Assembly: GCA_964017045.1 (NCBI GenBank)
Contig: OZ024809.1
Coordinates: 11,600,307-11,664,306 of the forward strand
DNA from: Omphiscola glabra
Lineage: Eukaryota; Mollusca; Gastropoda; Lymnaeidae
Reading direction: 5' to 3'
Length of the DNA: 64,000 bases
How positions within the stretch are numbered: the stretch's first letter is position 1; each line of letters starts with the position of its first letter. The position numbers were made by a program, and so were the translations under genes. Positions 54,411-64,000 of the stretch are shown here, piece by piece. The notes beneath the pieces are model-generated. The model was not told the DNA's origin. It saw only the letters and a list, made by a program, of their open reading frames with translations, and did not search any database.

Positions 54411-55900
54411 GTTGTGAGAAAACATACAACTCACACTTTACACTAATGTTCATGTTGTGATTTTTTTTCAAAGTTATAACAATGCAACAAAAATGGGAAC
54501 TAGTTTACTCGACATGGCCGTCAAACCAATGTTGTGAGAAAACATACAACTCACACTTTACACTAATGTTCATGTTGTGATTTTTTTTTCAAAGTTATAA
54601 CAATGCAACAAAAATGGGAACTAGTTTACTCGACATGGCCGTCAAACCAATGTTGTGAGAAAACATACAACTCACACTTTACACTAATGTTCATGTTGTG
54701 ATTTTTTTTCTCAAAGTTATAACAATGCAACAAAAATGGGAACTAGTTTACTCGACATGGCCGTCACACCAATTTGACCGTCAACAAACTTGGCCGTCAA
54801 ACCAACTTGGCCGTCAAACCAACTTGGCCGTCAAACCAACTTGGCCGTCAAACCAACTTGGCCGTCAAACCAACTTGGCCGTCAAACCAACTTGGCCGTC
54901 AAACCAACTTGGCCGTCAAACCAATGTTGTGAGAAAACATACAACTCACACTTTACACTAATGTTCATGTTGTGATTTTTTTTTCAAAGTTATAACAGTG
55001 CAACAAAAATGGGAACTAGTTTACTCGACATGGCCGTCACACCAATTTGACCGTCAACAAACTTGGCCGTCAAACCAACTTGGCCGTCAAACCAATTGTT
55101 GTGAGAAAACATACAACTCACACTTTAAACTAATGTTCATGTTGTGATTTTTTTTTCAAAGTTATAACAATGCAACAAAAATGGGAACTAGTTTACTCGA
55201 CATGGCCGTCACACCAATTTGACCGTCAACAAACTTGGCCGTCAAACCAACTTGGCCGTCAAACCAACTTGGCCGTCAAACCAACTTGGCCGTCAAACCA
55301 ATGTTGTAAGAAAACATACAACTCACACTTTACACTAATGTTCATGTTGTGATTTTTTTTTCAAAGTTATAACAGTGCAACAAAAATGGGAACTAGTTTA
55401 CTCGACATGGCCGTCACACCAATTTGACCGTCAAACCAACTTGACCGTCAAACCAACTTGGCCGTCAAACCAACTTGACCGTCAAACCAACTTGGCCGTC
55501 AAACCAACTTGGCCGTCAAACCAACTTGACCGTCAAACCAACTTGGCCGTCAAACCAACTTGACCGTCAAACCAACTTGGCCGTCAAACCAACTTGACCG
55601 TCAAACCAACTTGGCCGTCAAACCAACTTGACCGTCAAACCAACTTGGCCGTCAAACCAACTTGGCCGTCAAACCAACTTGACCGTCAAACCAACTTGGC
55701 CGTCAAACCAACTTGACCGTCAAACCAACTTGACCGTCAAACCAAATTGGCCGTCAAACCAACTTGGCCGTCAAACCAACTTGGCCGTCAAACCAACTTG
55801 ACCGTCAAACCAACTTGGCCGTCAAACCCAGTTCACCGTCCAACTTACATGACCGTCTGACCAAATTGACCGTCAAACCAACTTAACTGTCCAACCCACT
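54411..55900. repeat. Composite array: ~120-bp unit plus expandable 17-bp units
   Basis: A ~120-bp core beginning GTTGTGAGAAAACATACAAC starts at 54411, 54531, 54652, 54926, 55098 and 55303. It ends in CGACATGGCCGTCAAACCAA. From the third copy onward a 17-bp unit (AACTTGGCCGTCAAACC) sits between cores in varying number (about 9, 3 and 5). After the last core it expands to about 26 copies, in which GGCCGTC and GACCGTC alternate. Confidence 0.97.
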
Positions 55901-56235
55901 ATAAATTTATACTATCTACATACTAATGCATCCTTCATTTTTGAGGGATACGGTTAACTTCCACCCTTATAAAAATTCATAACGAATTTTTCTTTTTTTA
56001 AAACATAATAAAACTTGAGGCCCCCCCTCTCCCCCCCCTCAGTATCCACTAACTCCCCCTTCTCTATCAGTCATCTGACCCTCCCTTTCCAATTACCTGG
56101 CCCCACACCTGTAATTTTCTTTGACGCAGCGGTAAATCAAGGCGCCCCACTCCGGACAGGTAAATTCGATCCCCCATCTCAGCCCCGGAAGCCGGTGAGT
56201 CTAGATACCGGAAGATGCGCCGGTCGATTGCGTAA
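55901..56235. other. No gene seen
   Basis: AT-rich, then C-rich (56022-56042), then a GC-balanced stretch with an open frame lacking recognised domains. Confidence 0.5.
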
Positions 56236-56320
56236 TGGTCGGTGTAAATCACGTGACGCCAGGGATCTGATTGGCTGGCTGTAACTGGACACTTCCGTCC
56301 GGCCAGAGTCGGTGCCGAGT
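56236..56320. promoter_or_regulatory. Possible promoter-like motif cluster (E-box, CCAAT, ETS)
   Basis: TCACGTGAC (56248-56256), GATTGGCTGG (inverted CCAAT, near 56269-56278) and CACTTCCGTCCGG (ETS-like, near 56290) occur within 55 bases in a locally GC-rich stretch. There is no associated gene. Confidence 0.3.
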
Positions 56321-56438
56321 TGTAATTGTGGCTTGTCGAATTCCTCATCTCACCCCCCAAACACATGGCGAAGTATTTCATCCCGCGCTTCACTGGTTTC
56401 TGAGTGTGAGTGTTGGGTGGGGAACAACAAATAAACCA

Positions 56439-56500
56439 GGGGTTCTCATCTTTTTGTTTTTGAAAGTGTCGTCCTAAAATTGGGACCTTATTTGGTGTGG
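56439..56500 (+). mobile_element. Possible hAT MITE end
   Basis: CAGGGGTTCTCATCTTTTTG is hAT-like (CAGGGGTTCTCAACCTTTTT). The other end is not found. Confidence 0.4.
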
Positions 56501-56654
56501 TTTTTTTTTTTGGTAAATTCTGTCTGGGAGATTGCACTGAAGTAATATTTATCTAGTTTGTTCCATTGAATCTTTTTTTTTTTTAATTTAAAACATGATT
56601 TTTTAAAAATTGTTTATACAATGAGCCGCAAATAGTGACGATGTCACTTCTGAG

Positions 56655-57135
56655 ACGGGGCGGGGGTACTATATGAGCTTTCAATGTGGCTGGGTCGGGG
56701 GTGTGTGACTATATGTACTGTCAATGTGACTGGGTCGGGGGGGTGACTATATGAACTGTCAATGTGACTGGGTTGGGGGTTGGGTGACTATATGAGCGGT
56801 CAATGTGGCTAGGTCGGGGGGCGGGGTGTCTATATGAACTGTCACTGTGGCTGGGTCGGGGGGTTGGGTGACTATATGAACTGTCAATGTGGCTGGGTCG
56901 GGGAGCCAATATGAACTGTCAATGTGGCTGGGTCGGGGGCACTATATGAACTGTCAATGTGGCTGGGTCGGGGGGGGGGGCTATATGAACTGTTAATGTG
57001 GCTACGCCAGGGAGCCTATATGAACTGTCAATGTGGCTGGGTCGGGGAGCTTATATGAACTGTCAATGTGGCTGGGTCGGGGAGCTTACATGAACTGTCA
57101 ATGTGGCTGGGTCAAGGAGCCTATATGAACTTACG
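56655..57135. repeat. ~30-36-bp minisatellite, about 14 copies
   Basis: ATATGAACTGTCAATGTGGC then TGGGTCGGGG, with a G-rich tail of variable length (GGAGC, GGGGGGTG, GGGGGG). Length differences are mostly in the G-run. Confidence 0.95.
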
Positions 57136-57419
57136 ATTTTTCCCGTGTAAGGAGACTAGGTGAACTTTCAAGATGGCGGTGTGTTGAACACTACGTATCG
57201 TTAAAATCCTCCCCAGGATCATACGTTTAGGTTCTTCAGTAGTAAATTGAAAGCTGTCTTGAAAAGCATGTGAGGCTACGATAACAAAAGTCAGCACACT
57301 GTCTCAGTGCTTCAGGTACCGTACTTAAAGTAGTAAATTGAAAGCTATCTTAAAACAGACCCTCTTGTATCATTTATTGTTGTTGACGTTGGGAAAGGAG
57401 AACTGGCGAACAAACAAAC
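57136..57419. other. No gene seen
   Basis: Contains AAGATGGCGGT (57169-57179, YY1-like) and a partial ~105-bp duplication (AGTAAATTGAAAGCTGTCTT at 57240 and again near 57330). Confidence 0.5.
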
Positions 57420-57645
57420 ATGCAGGTAGATAAGTAAGTGGTCAGGCAGGTAGACACGTTAATCGACACTCAGGTAGATACGTAAGCGGACACACAGGTA
57501 GATATGTAAGTGGACATGCAGGCAGACACGTAAGTGGACATGCAGGTAGATACATAAGTGGACACGCAGGTACATACGTAAGTTGACATGCAGGTAGACA
57601 CGTAAGTGGACAAGCAGGTAGATACGTAAGTGGACACGCAACAGC
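57420..57645. repeat. ~24-bp minisatellite, about 9 copies
   Basis: GTGGACACGCAGGTAGATAC then GTAA, with CATGCAGG, CAAGCAGG and GACACG variants. The minus strand gives cysteine/leucine/proline frames by chance. Confidence 0.95.
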
Positions 57646-57852
57646 TTTTCGCGTACATACTTCCAGTCCTTGGCGGTCTTCTCCATAAAACAGTTGACCC
57701 TTATACATCGTGCGGTACGTTTAAAACACTTAACGTAAAAGCAGTGTGCATACATTTTTTATAAATATTAACAGGTTACTAGATTGCAGAGCCAACTAAA
57801 ATTGTCAGAGGGCCTCTCTAAAAAAATAATAAATAGTGGAACAAGATATAAT

Positions 57853-58205
57853 CAGTGGCCATACAGTCCATGTAGGGCCCTGGCCTGTTCCACAACATCC
57901 TTCCATTAGGACATCGTCATCAGTGGCGATACAGCCCATGTAGGGCCCTGGCCTGCTCCACCACATCCTTCCATTAGGACATCATCATCAGTGGCGCTAC
58001 AGTGCATGTAGGGCCCTGGCCTGCTCCACAACATCCTTCCATTAGGACATCATCATCAGTGGCGCTACAGCCCGCATGTAGGGACCTGACCTGCTCCACC
58101 ACATCCTTCCATTAGGACATCATCATCAGTGTCACTACAGCCCATGTAGGGACCTGACCTGCTCCACCACTTCCTTCCATACGGTTCGATCCATGGCCTT
58201 CTGGC
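57853..58205 (-). mobile_element. LINE C-terminal end tandemly repeated five times (~68-bp unit)
   Basis: The copy nearest 58205 reads on the minus strand KAMDRTVWKEVVEQVRSLHG, then L and a stop. It is the same terminus as 45118-45200. TCAGTGGC-type unit starts lie at 57852, 57920, 57988, 58056 and 58126. Each further unit restarts within the coding tip (TGGAAGGATGTGGTGGAGCA), passes the TAG stop and ends in CACTGATGATGATG. So the last ~50 coding bases plus the start of the 3' UTR were amplified as a minisatellite. Two units have lost the stop context (CTGTAT). Confidence 0.85.
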
Positions 58206-58599
58206 TCCTTGTTTAATATATTTTTTTTAAAAATAAATAGACACAACAATTAAAAGGAAGGTTCGTCTAAATGCCTCCTTCAGCAGACAATGCAAAACAA
58301 GAAATAACTCTTTATTTGAACTTAAAAACTAAAGTGTTCACATATGATCACAATGTAATTCTCCATGTTTAGAAATGCTGAAGTAAAAGGCCATTCATGT
58401 ATAACATCACTGAAACATCTCGCGAGCACAAACATGCGTGTATAAGTATACGTGGAGTATAGTGTACTCTATACCATGACTTATTTAGTGCAACCTTTCC
58501 ATGGCCGTGTTTCGCTTAACCGAAACATTTCCTATCTGAAATACACCCCCCCCCCCCAAACCCCCGGCCCGGGTTCCGAATTAGGAAAATCGACGCTTT
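58206..58599. other. No gene seen
   Basis: AT-rich; a C-run at 58545-58556. Confidence 0.5.
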
Positions 58600-59035
58600 A
58601 CTCAACACTATTGTATTGATATCTACTCAACACTATTGTATTGATATCTACTCAACACTATTGTATTGATATCTACTCAACACTATTGTATTGATTTATA
58701 TTCATCTCTATTGCATTGATTTCTTCTCAACTCTCTTGTATTCATATCTACTCAACTCTCTTGTATTCATATCTACTCAACACTAATGTATTCATATCTA
58801 CTCAACTCTCTTGTATTCATATCTACTCAACACTATTGTATTGATATATATTCATCTCTATTGCATTGATTTCTTGTCAACTCTCTTGTATTCATATCTA
58901 CTCAACTCTCTTGTATTCATATCTACTCAACTCTACTGTATTGATATCTACTCAACCCTATTGTATTCATATATACTCTCTCTATTATATAAATATCTGC
59001 TAAACTCTACTATATAAATATCTACTCGACTCTAT
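58600..59035. repeat. 25-bp minisatellite, about 17 copies
   Basis: TCTACTCAACACTATTGTAT then TGATA, with CTCTCTTG and TTCATA variants; blocks at 58690-58750 and 58845-58900 repeat each other. Confidence 0.95.
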
Positions 59036-60390
59036 CTTATCAGTATTGGCATTGGAATAAATATTTAAGATGAGAATTAACTCGAAATAGTCTATTTTGG
59101 TTTACATTAAGATCTACTGCACACAACGATCATTCAGCTGCTGAATAAACTGATCTTTACCTGTACAACCAGCGTAGATCCTACATCAATAAAGCTACCG
59201 CAGATCTTCCAGCAATTAAACAAAAAACCAACAGAAACTAAGTGAATTAATTTGTTTTTAACTTTTATTTAAGGCTCAGTGAAGACAGCGCTACCTTAAG
59301 ACGCGAAGACACGTCTGCTTCTGTAGGAGACACGCAGGCGTGTTACATTAGACACAGCGTAAACGTAAACATGTGGGCGTACGGTATGAGCAGGTCGGCG
59401 TACAGTTTGAGACGGCGCGTTGACGTACACACCAGACACGAACATTTTTTAGGATGATTATTGTGTCAACACTTGTCTCTTTATTCTGGTATGTGTTTGT
59501 AAAACAAACAAAAAAAAAAGGGGGGGGGGGAAAGAGAGAGGGGGGATTCAAGACCCCCCCTCAATTAAAATATTTCAACCACTGCCGACTGTGTACTTCT
59601 TTTGAATTGGTGTCTCGTTGTGTCACACTAGGCGGTGTTCTCCCGTGTTCATTTAAAAAAAAAAAAAAAAAACAGGATTACATTGACATTTAATCTAGGT
59701 TTGTGTCCCACTTTAATCCCATGAAATTAACCCAATTTTAAAATTAATTTTTTTTTTTTTAATCATACATACCCGGAACTCATAGGACAAAAATGCATAG
59801 GTAAGAATGCACACCTGTTTCTACCTATACCTTATTCATTCCACGCCCCCCCCCCCTCCCACACACACACCCAAACCACCGTTTCCGCATCTTCATCAAG
59901 GCATTCAAGGCCATCAATCACCGGGTGTCGTGAGGCTGATCTCCTTACCTTGCTACCGTTGGCCTATTGTCGCAACTGGAATCACTAAACATTGCCGGGG
60001 AGTTGGGGGTGGGGGGCTGCTACCATCTACCCTGGGGCCTGGGCCACCCAAAGAGCATCACGATGGGGATAAGCCTCGTTCCTGATGGAGAACACAAATT
60101 GGTTTCATGGGGATGCCAGTCAAACGGGGGGTGAGGGGGAGAAGAGGGGAGGGGATGGGGGCAGTGGAATTAGTGGAGTTGATAGGGGGGAGTTATTATG
60201 GGGGAATACATGAATGGACGTGGTGAATTTGATATGGTGGAGTTGTATTTCGTGGCGTTGGATTGGTGCATGTCAACTGATACAACTGTATTGGTAAGGA
60301 TGACTCAAATGTTGCTTTATCGTCGCTCACCAGTCGGCACCTGCTAACAGATACCCACTGTTCTGTTCACACTGTTCGGTATCTACTAAT
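59036..60390. other. No gene seen
   Basis: Homopolymer junctions (59510-59530 A-run then G-run; 59656-59672 A-run; 59748-59760 T-run), a C-run with CACACAC (59845-59870), and a G-rich stretch (60000-60180). Nothing coding is recognised. Confidence 0.5.
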
Positions 60391-60470
60391 CGGTCAGCTA
60401 CGAAAATGGACACTACAACTGCTGCCCGCCGGTCAGCTACGAAAATGGACACTACAACTGCTGCCCTCCG
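60391..60470. repeat. 39-bp direct duplication
   Basis: CGGTCAGCTACGAAAATGGA, CACTACAACTGCTGCCC occurs at 60391 and 60430 with almost no difference. Confidence 0.96.
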
Positions 60471-60724
60471 TGTTTTGACCTAGATTGTGAGTGTGTCGGC
60501 GTTGGAGTATAATGATGTCACGGTGATCTTATTAAAGAAATCCTAAATCCTGAAATAGTCTTATTGCGTCATGATGGCCGTGTGACGTCGCACAATTTAT
60601 TCTCTTCATACAAACACGAACAGTTGAAGTGGTGGTCGCCATTTTGTAGGAATATTGCCTTTTAACTTACACACATCTGCATTTAATTTTTTTTGTGTAA
60701 AACATTTTGTTCCTTTTAAAAATT

Positions 60725-61275
60725 CTGTTCCATTAACCTGTTTTGACCGACCCATTAAGCTGTTTTGACCGACCCACTAAGCTGTTTTGACCGACCCATT
60801 AACCTGTTTTGACCGACCCACTAAGCTGTTTTGACCGACCCATTAAGCTGTTTTGACCGACCATTAAGCTGTTTTGACCGACCATTAAGCTGTTTTGACC
60901 GACCCATTAAGCTGTTTTGACCGACCCATTAAGCTGTTTTGACCGACCCATTAAACTGTTTTGACCGACCATTAAGCTGTTTTGACCGACCTATTAAGCT
61001 GTTTTGACCGACCATTAACCTGTTTTGACCGACCCATTAAGCTGTTTTGACTGACCCATTAAGCTGTTTTGACCGACCCATTAAGCTGTTTTGACCGATC
61101 ATTAAGCTGTTTTGACCGACCCATTAAGCTGTTCTGTTCGACCCATAAAGCTGTGTTGTTAGTCCCATTATGCTGTTTTGTTCCTCCATAAAGCTTTTTT
61201 TGTTCTTTCCATAAAGCTGTGCTGTTGGGCACATTAAGATATTTTGCTTGACACATAAAGTTGTTTTGTTCTAAC
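60725..61275. repeat. 21/22-bp minisatellite, about 25 copies
   Basis: CCCATTAAGCTGTTTTGACC then GA; units with CCATTAAG are one base shorter. After 61130 copies diverge (GTTCGACCCATAAAGCTGTG). Confidence 0.96.
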
Positions 61276-61927
61276 CAATAAAGCTGTGCTGTTCGACCTG
61301 TGTGTCCCCCGTACGCTGTTTTGGTCTATTCTGCAACACCGATCTTGCATATCCAGTAAAACTGTTTCGCCTGCCCGTCTGTTTGACCGAGGATCAATCA
61401 CCTACTGGTCTTCCTGTCTGCCTTCCAAACCAAGTCCAGTATTTCTTAATGCCCAGCTATTTAGTAACGGCAATCATGGCCATCTAACAATTGTTAGTTA
61501 CATGACAGCAGACGAGAAACTGTTGTTGTTTTTTGTTGTTGTTTTTGTCCCAGTAGTTCGCAGCTCATGCTTAATTTAACCCCAGAATTGGTGTAAAAAA
61601 TGCACTATGAATAATTGAATTAAACAAACTAAATAGTCCACTTTCACTCAGAGAGCGAGATGACATTTCCGTCAGACTTTAAATTATTCCCATGTCTGGC
61701 AATGAGCACTTGGATTTCTTTCGTACCAGGTTTGGAAAAAGGGGGAGGGGGGGTTGTGCTTTGATTTCTCATTAAATCCTCAAGGGGTCTTATTCCGTCC
61801 TCCACATGGGGTCGGCTCATGGGATTAGACTCACTCCTGTTATCCGATGGTGAGATTTATTTTAGACTTTGACAAAGCCTCAGGTTTTCCCCATCATTCG
61901 CCAGGTCACGTGTGTGTCAAAATATGC
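61276..61927. other. No gene seen
   Basis: Unique sequence. The plus-strand frame at 61286-61579 begins in decayed repeat and has no recognised domain. Confidence 0.5.
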
Positions 61928-62185
61928 GTCGTAGACTGTGCCTGTGAGATGTTTCAGTGATGTCAATATATGGGTCGTAGACTGTGCCTGTGAGATGTTT
62001 CAGTGATGTCAATATATGGGTCGTAGACTGTGCCTGTGAGATGTTTCAGTGATGTCAATATATGGGTCGTAGACTGTGCCAGTGAGATGTTTCAATGATG
62101 TCAATATGTGCGTCATAGACCGTGCCAGTCAGATGTTTCAGTGATGTCAATATGCGGGTCGTAGACTGTGCATGTGAGATGTTTC
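61928..62185. repeat. 46-bp minisatellite, about 5.6 copies
   Basis: GTAGACTGTGCCTGTGAGAT, then GTTTCAGTGATGTCAATAT and a variable end (ATGGGTC, GTGCGTC, GCGGGTC). Confidence 0.96.
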
Positions 62186-63045
62186 AGTGATCTCTTCTAC
62201 TCATGTATTTGAAGCTGTGCCAGAGAGTATTTTTGAAAGAGATATAAATGACATTTTACTTGACATGGTGATGACAATAATTAACTTCATTTTATAATTC
62301 AAGAATCATTAAAATAAACATAAAATTAACTCGAATTTAAAAAAACAAAAAACTTCCGTCTGACTATCGTGGGAAAGTGCGGTTACTGCCCTTTAGTAAA
62401 CAAATTTAAAAAAATAATAATAATTGACCATTTCGAAATCTGGCCGTGAGTTCCATTATATCCGAATTGAAATAATGGGTTATCGGTAATTTGTTTGAAA
62501 AAAATTTGATCGAACGGAAATTTGATTGAAAGGAAATTTTGTCGAATCTTTTTTTTTTTTTTCACTTCACACGTTAAAATTTTTGCGTCCAATTTCTTTT
62601 TGAGCGCATTATTTTTTTAACTGTATAGTTTAGTGGGAATATAATGTGACGTGTCACTTCCGTTTACACAAAGCCGTAGATGATTCCCCAGTTTCTAACT
62701 TATTTTATACATAAACTTGGTCGTTATTATTGTATTTTGTAACTATATAAAGATATATTATGATGAAATTCTTACCCACCAAAAAAAAACAACAAAAAAC
62801 GAGCACTCCAAGGTGGACCACGATTCTTTTATAAGAAACCTCCTCCACCCCTCCCCCCCCCCCCCCTTTCCCCTTTTTTTTAATTTAACATATTGCCCTA
62901 GATTCATAATGAAGTACACCGCTGTCATGACCAGAAAACAACAGACACTGGACTTCTACTCGTCCATGACCTTGCTCCTCCTGGAAGTCAATTCTATCAG
63001 TTGTTGGTGACAGCTGCACGTGCCGTTTATTGGTACACGACGCGC
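62186..63045. other. No gene seen
   Basis: AT-rich. T-run at 62549-62562; C-run then T-run at 62852-62880. No recognised coding. Confidence 0.5.
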
Positions 63046-63100
63046 TCTGGTACAATCATGCCCTGGTACAATCGTGCCCTGGTACAATCGCGCTTTGGTA
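63046..63100. repeat. 15-17-bp repeat, about 3.5 copies
   Basis: CTGGTACAATCGTGCC with CATGCC and GCGCTT variants. Confidence 0.9.
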
Positions 63101-63275
63101 TGGAGTTTATATACTAAATAACACTGTGTTTTAGTTACCGATTGTGGGACAAAGCTTATAAACTTTTAAAGTTTATTATAAATCCATAATAATTTTTTTA
63201 TATTTTTTTTTGGTCGTTTACACAACTAATAATTTTGTTTGTTTAAATTACTTTACAATAGCAGCAATACGGAAG

Positions 63276-63462
63276 CAGTGGTGTAGCGAGCTTAACTCGC
63301 GCCCGGAGCACAATAACTTTTTTAGCGCCCCCCAATACCTTTTTAGCGCCCCCCCCTATTCGAAAACCATACAATATTATAGTAAAATATACCATTTGAC
63401 GCCCCTTTGTGAGTAGCGCCCGGGGCATGATGCCCCCCTTGCCCCTCCTCACTACGCCACTG
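63276..63462 (+). mobile_element. hAT-type MITE, CAGTGGCGTAGCGAG family, copy with target duplication
   Basis: It starts CAGTGGTGTAGCGAG and ends CTCACTACGCCACTG, near-perfect inverted ends of 15 bp. Flanks TACGGAAG (63268-63275) and TACGGAAA (63463-63470) form an 8-bp target duplication with one mismatch. The interior TTCGAAAACCATACAATATT and GAGTAGCGCCCGGGGCATGA match the copy at 30385. It is 187 bp, non-coding; the segment CCCCAATACCTTTTTAGCG is duplicated inside it. Confidence 0.92.
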
Positions 63463-63582
63463 TACGGAAATAGTATTGTTTACACAATGAATAGTAAAAT
63501 GGAATAAATGTTTGCGGAATGTGTAAATAAGAAAAAAGAATTACATTTGAAATTAGTAGGCGATTACATGACCCGGTCGGTA

Positions 63583-63640
63583 AGTGTCGGAATATGTTGG
63601 TATATGTCGGGATATGTCGGGATATGTCGGGATATGTTGG
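63583..63640. repeat. 10-bp repeat (GGATATGTCG), about 5 copies
   Basis: GGTATATGTCGGGATATGTC-type units in tandem. Confidence 0.94.
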
Positions 63641-63694
63641 ATTAAGAAAATGTGGAGAAATAATATGTGATAAAACAACAACTAACGGATAAAT

Positions 63695-63896
63695 TTGGTG
63701 AGCACCGTGAGTGGAGCACGTGAGTGGAGCACCGTGAGTGGAGCACCGTGAGTGGAGCACCGTGAGTGGAGCACGTGAGTGGAGCACCGTAAGTGTGAGC
63801 GGAGCACCGTGAGTGTGAGCGGAGTACCGTGAGTGGAGCACCGTGAGTGGAGCACGTGAGTGGAGCACGTGAGTGGAGCACGTGAGTGGAGCACGA
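63695..63896. repeat. 13/14-bp minisatellite, about 14 copies
   Basis: GTGAGTGGAGCACC (14) and GTGAGTGGAGCAC (13) units are mixed, with two 19-20-bp units carrying GTGTGAGC. Mixed unit lengths shift the frame, so open frames here are chance. Confidence 0.96.
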
Positions 63897-64000
63897 GTAG
63901 CCGACATATAGGTGGGAGGAATACAGCCATCAGCACAATTATTTATTGATTTATTTTGTGTGTTTATATAGTTATACCCCGCATCCCAATGGCGTCGGCA

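Overview
The window reads as animal nuclear DNA and holds no intact gene that I can support. There is no bacterial-style gene packing, no long non-repetitive reading frame, and no rRNA, tRNA or snRNA gene I can recognise. What it does hold is tandem repeats (about 22 of 64 kb by my own addition of array lengths), non-LTR retrotransposon (LINE) fragments and short non-autonomous DNA transposons. Very many unrelated minisatellites, CR1/L2-like LINE relics, many hAT-type MITEs and SPIN-like elements together suggest an invertebrate, most likely a gastropod mollusc. That is an inference from general knowledge, not a match to a named species.

Layout. 1-4.4 kb: 45-bp and 21-bp minisatellites, a duplicated segment carrying a hAT-like MITE, a CT-rich tract and a decayed LINE 3' end. 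4.5-12 kb: MITEs, one of them inside a 23-bp array with a target duplication, and arrays of 11, 10, 30 and 35 bp. 12-20 kb: LINE remains (two in-frame reverse-transcriptase pieces, a C-terminal segment on the minus strand, and a single C2H2 zinc-finger tail) mixed with 13-, 38-, 23-, 33-, 26-, 42- and 16-bp arrays. 21-27.9 kb: nearly continuous arrays, including 1.5 kb and 1.3 kb arrays of 21-bp units. 28-34 kb: a pogo/Tigger-like transposon end and MITEs. 34.3-36.7 kb: a 1.9 kb array of 31/32-bp units that each look like a 3' splice site. 37.9-45.4 kb: three SPIN-like hAT MITEs with clear 8-bp target duplications, LINE 3' ends and a 30-bp array of about 1.2 kb. 45.6-58 kb: 48-, 16-, 29-, 31-bp and composite 17+120-bp arrays, a MITE with long inverted ends, and a LINE C-terminal end repeated five times in tandem. 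58-64 kb: more minisatellites and a last hAT MITE.

The elements do not work together as a pathway. They record repeated transposon insertion and independent local amplification of short units. The long open frames across the arrays arise because a repeat whose unit is a multiple of three (or any unit lacking stops) stays open in several frames and on both strands. A few non-repetitive stretches carry clusters of transcription-factor-like motifs and are listed as weak regulatory candidates. The window could be intergenic or one or more long introns; the sequence alone does not decide this.
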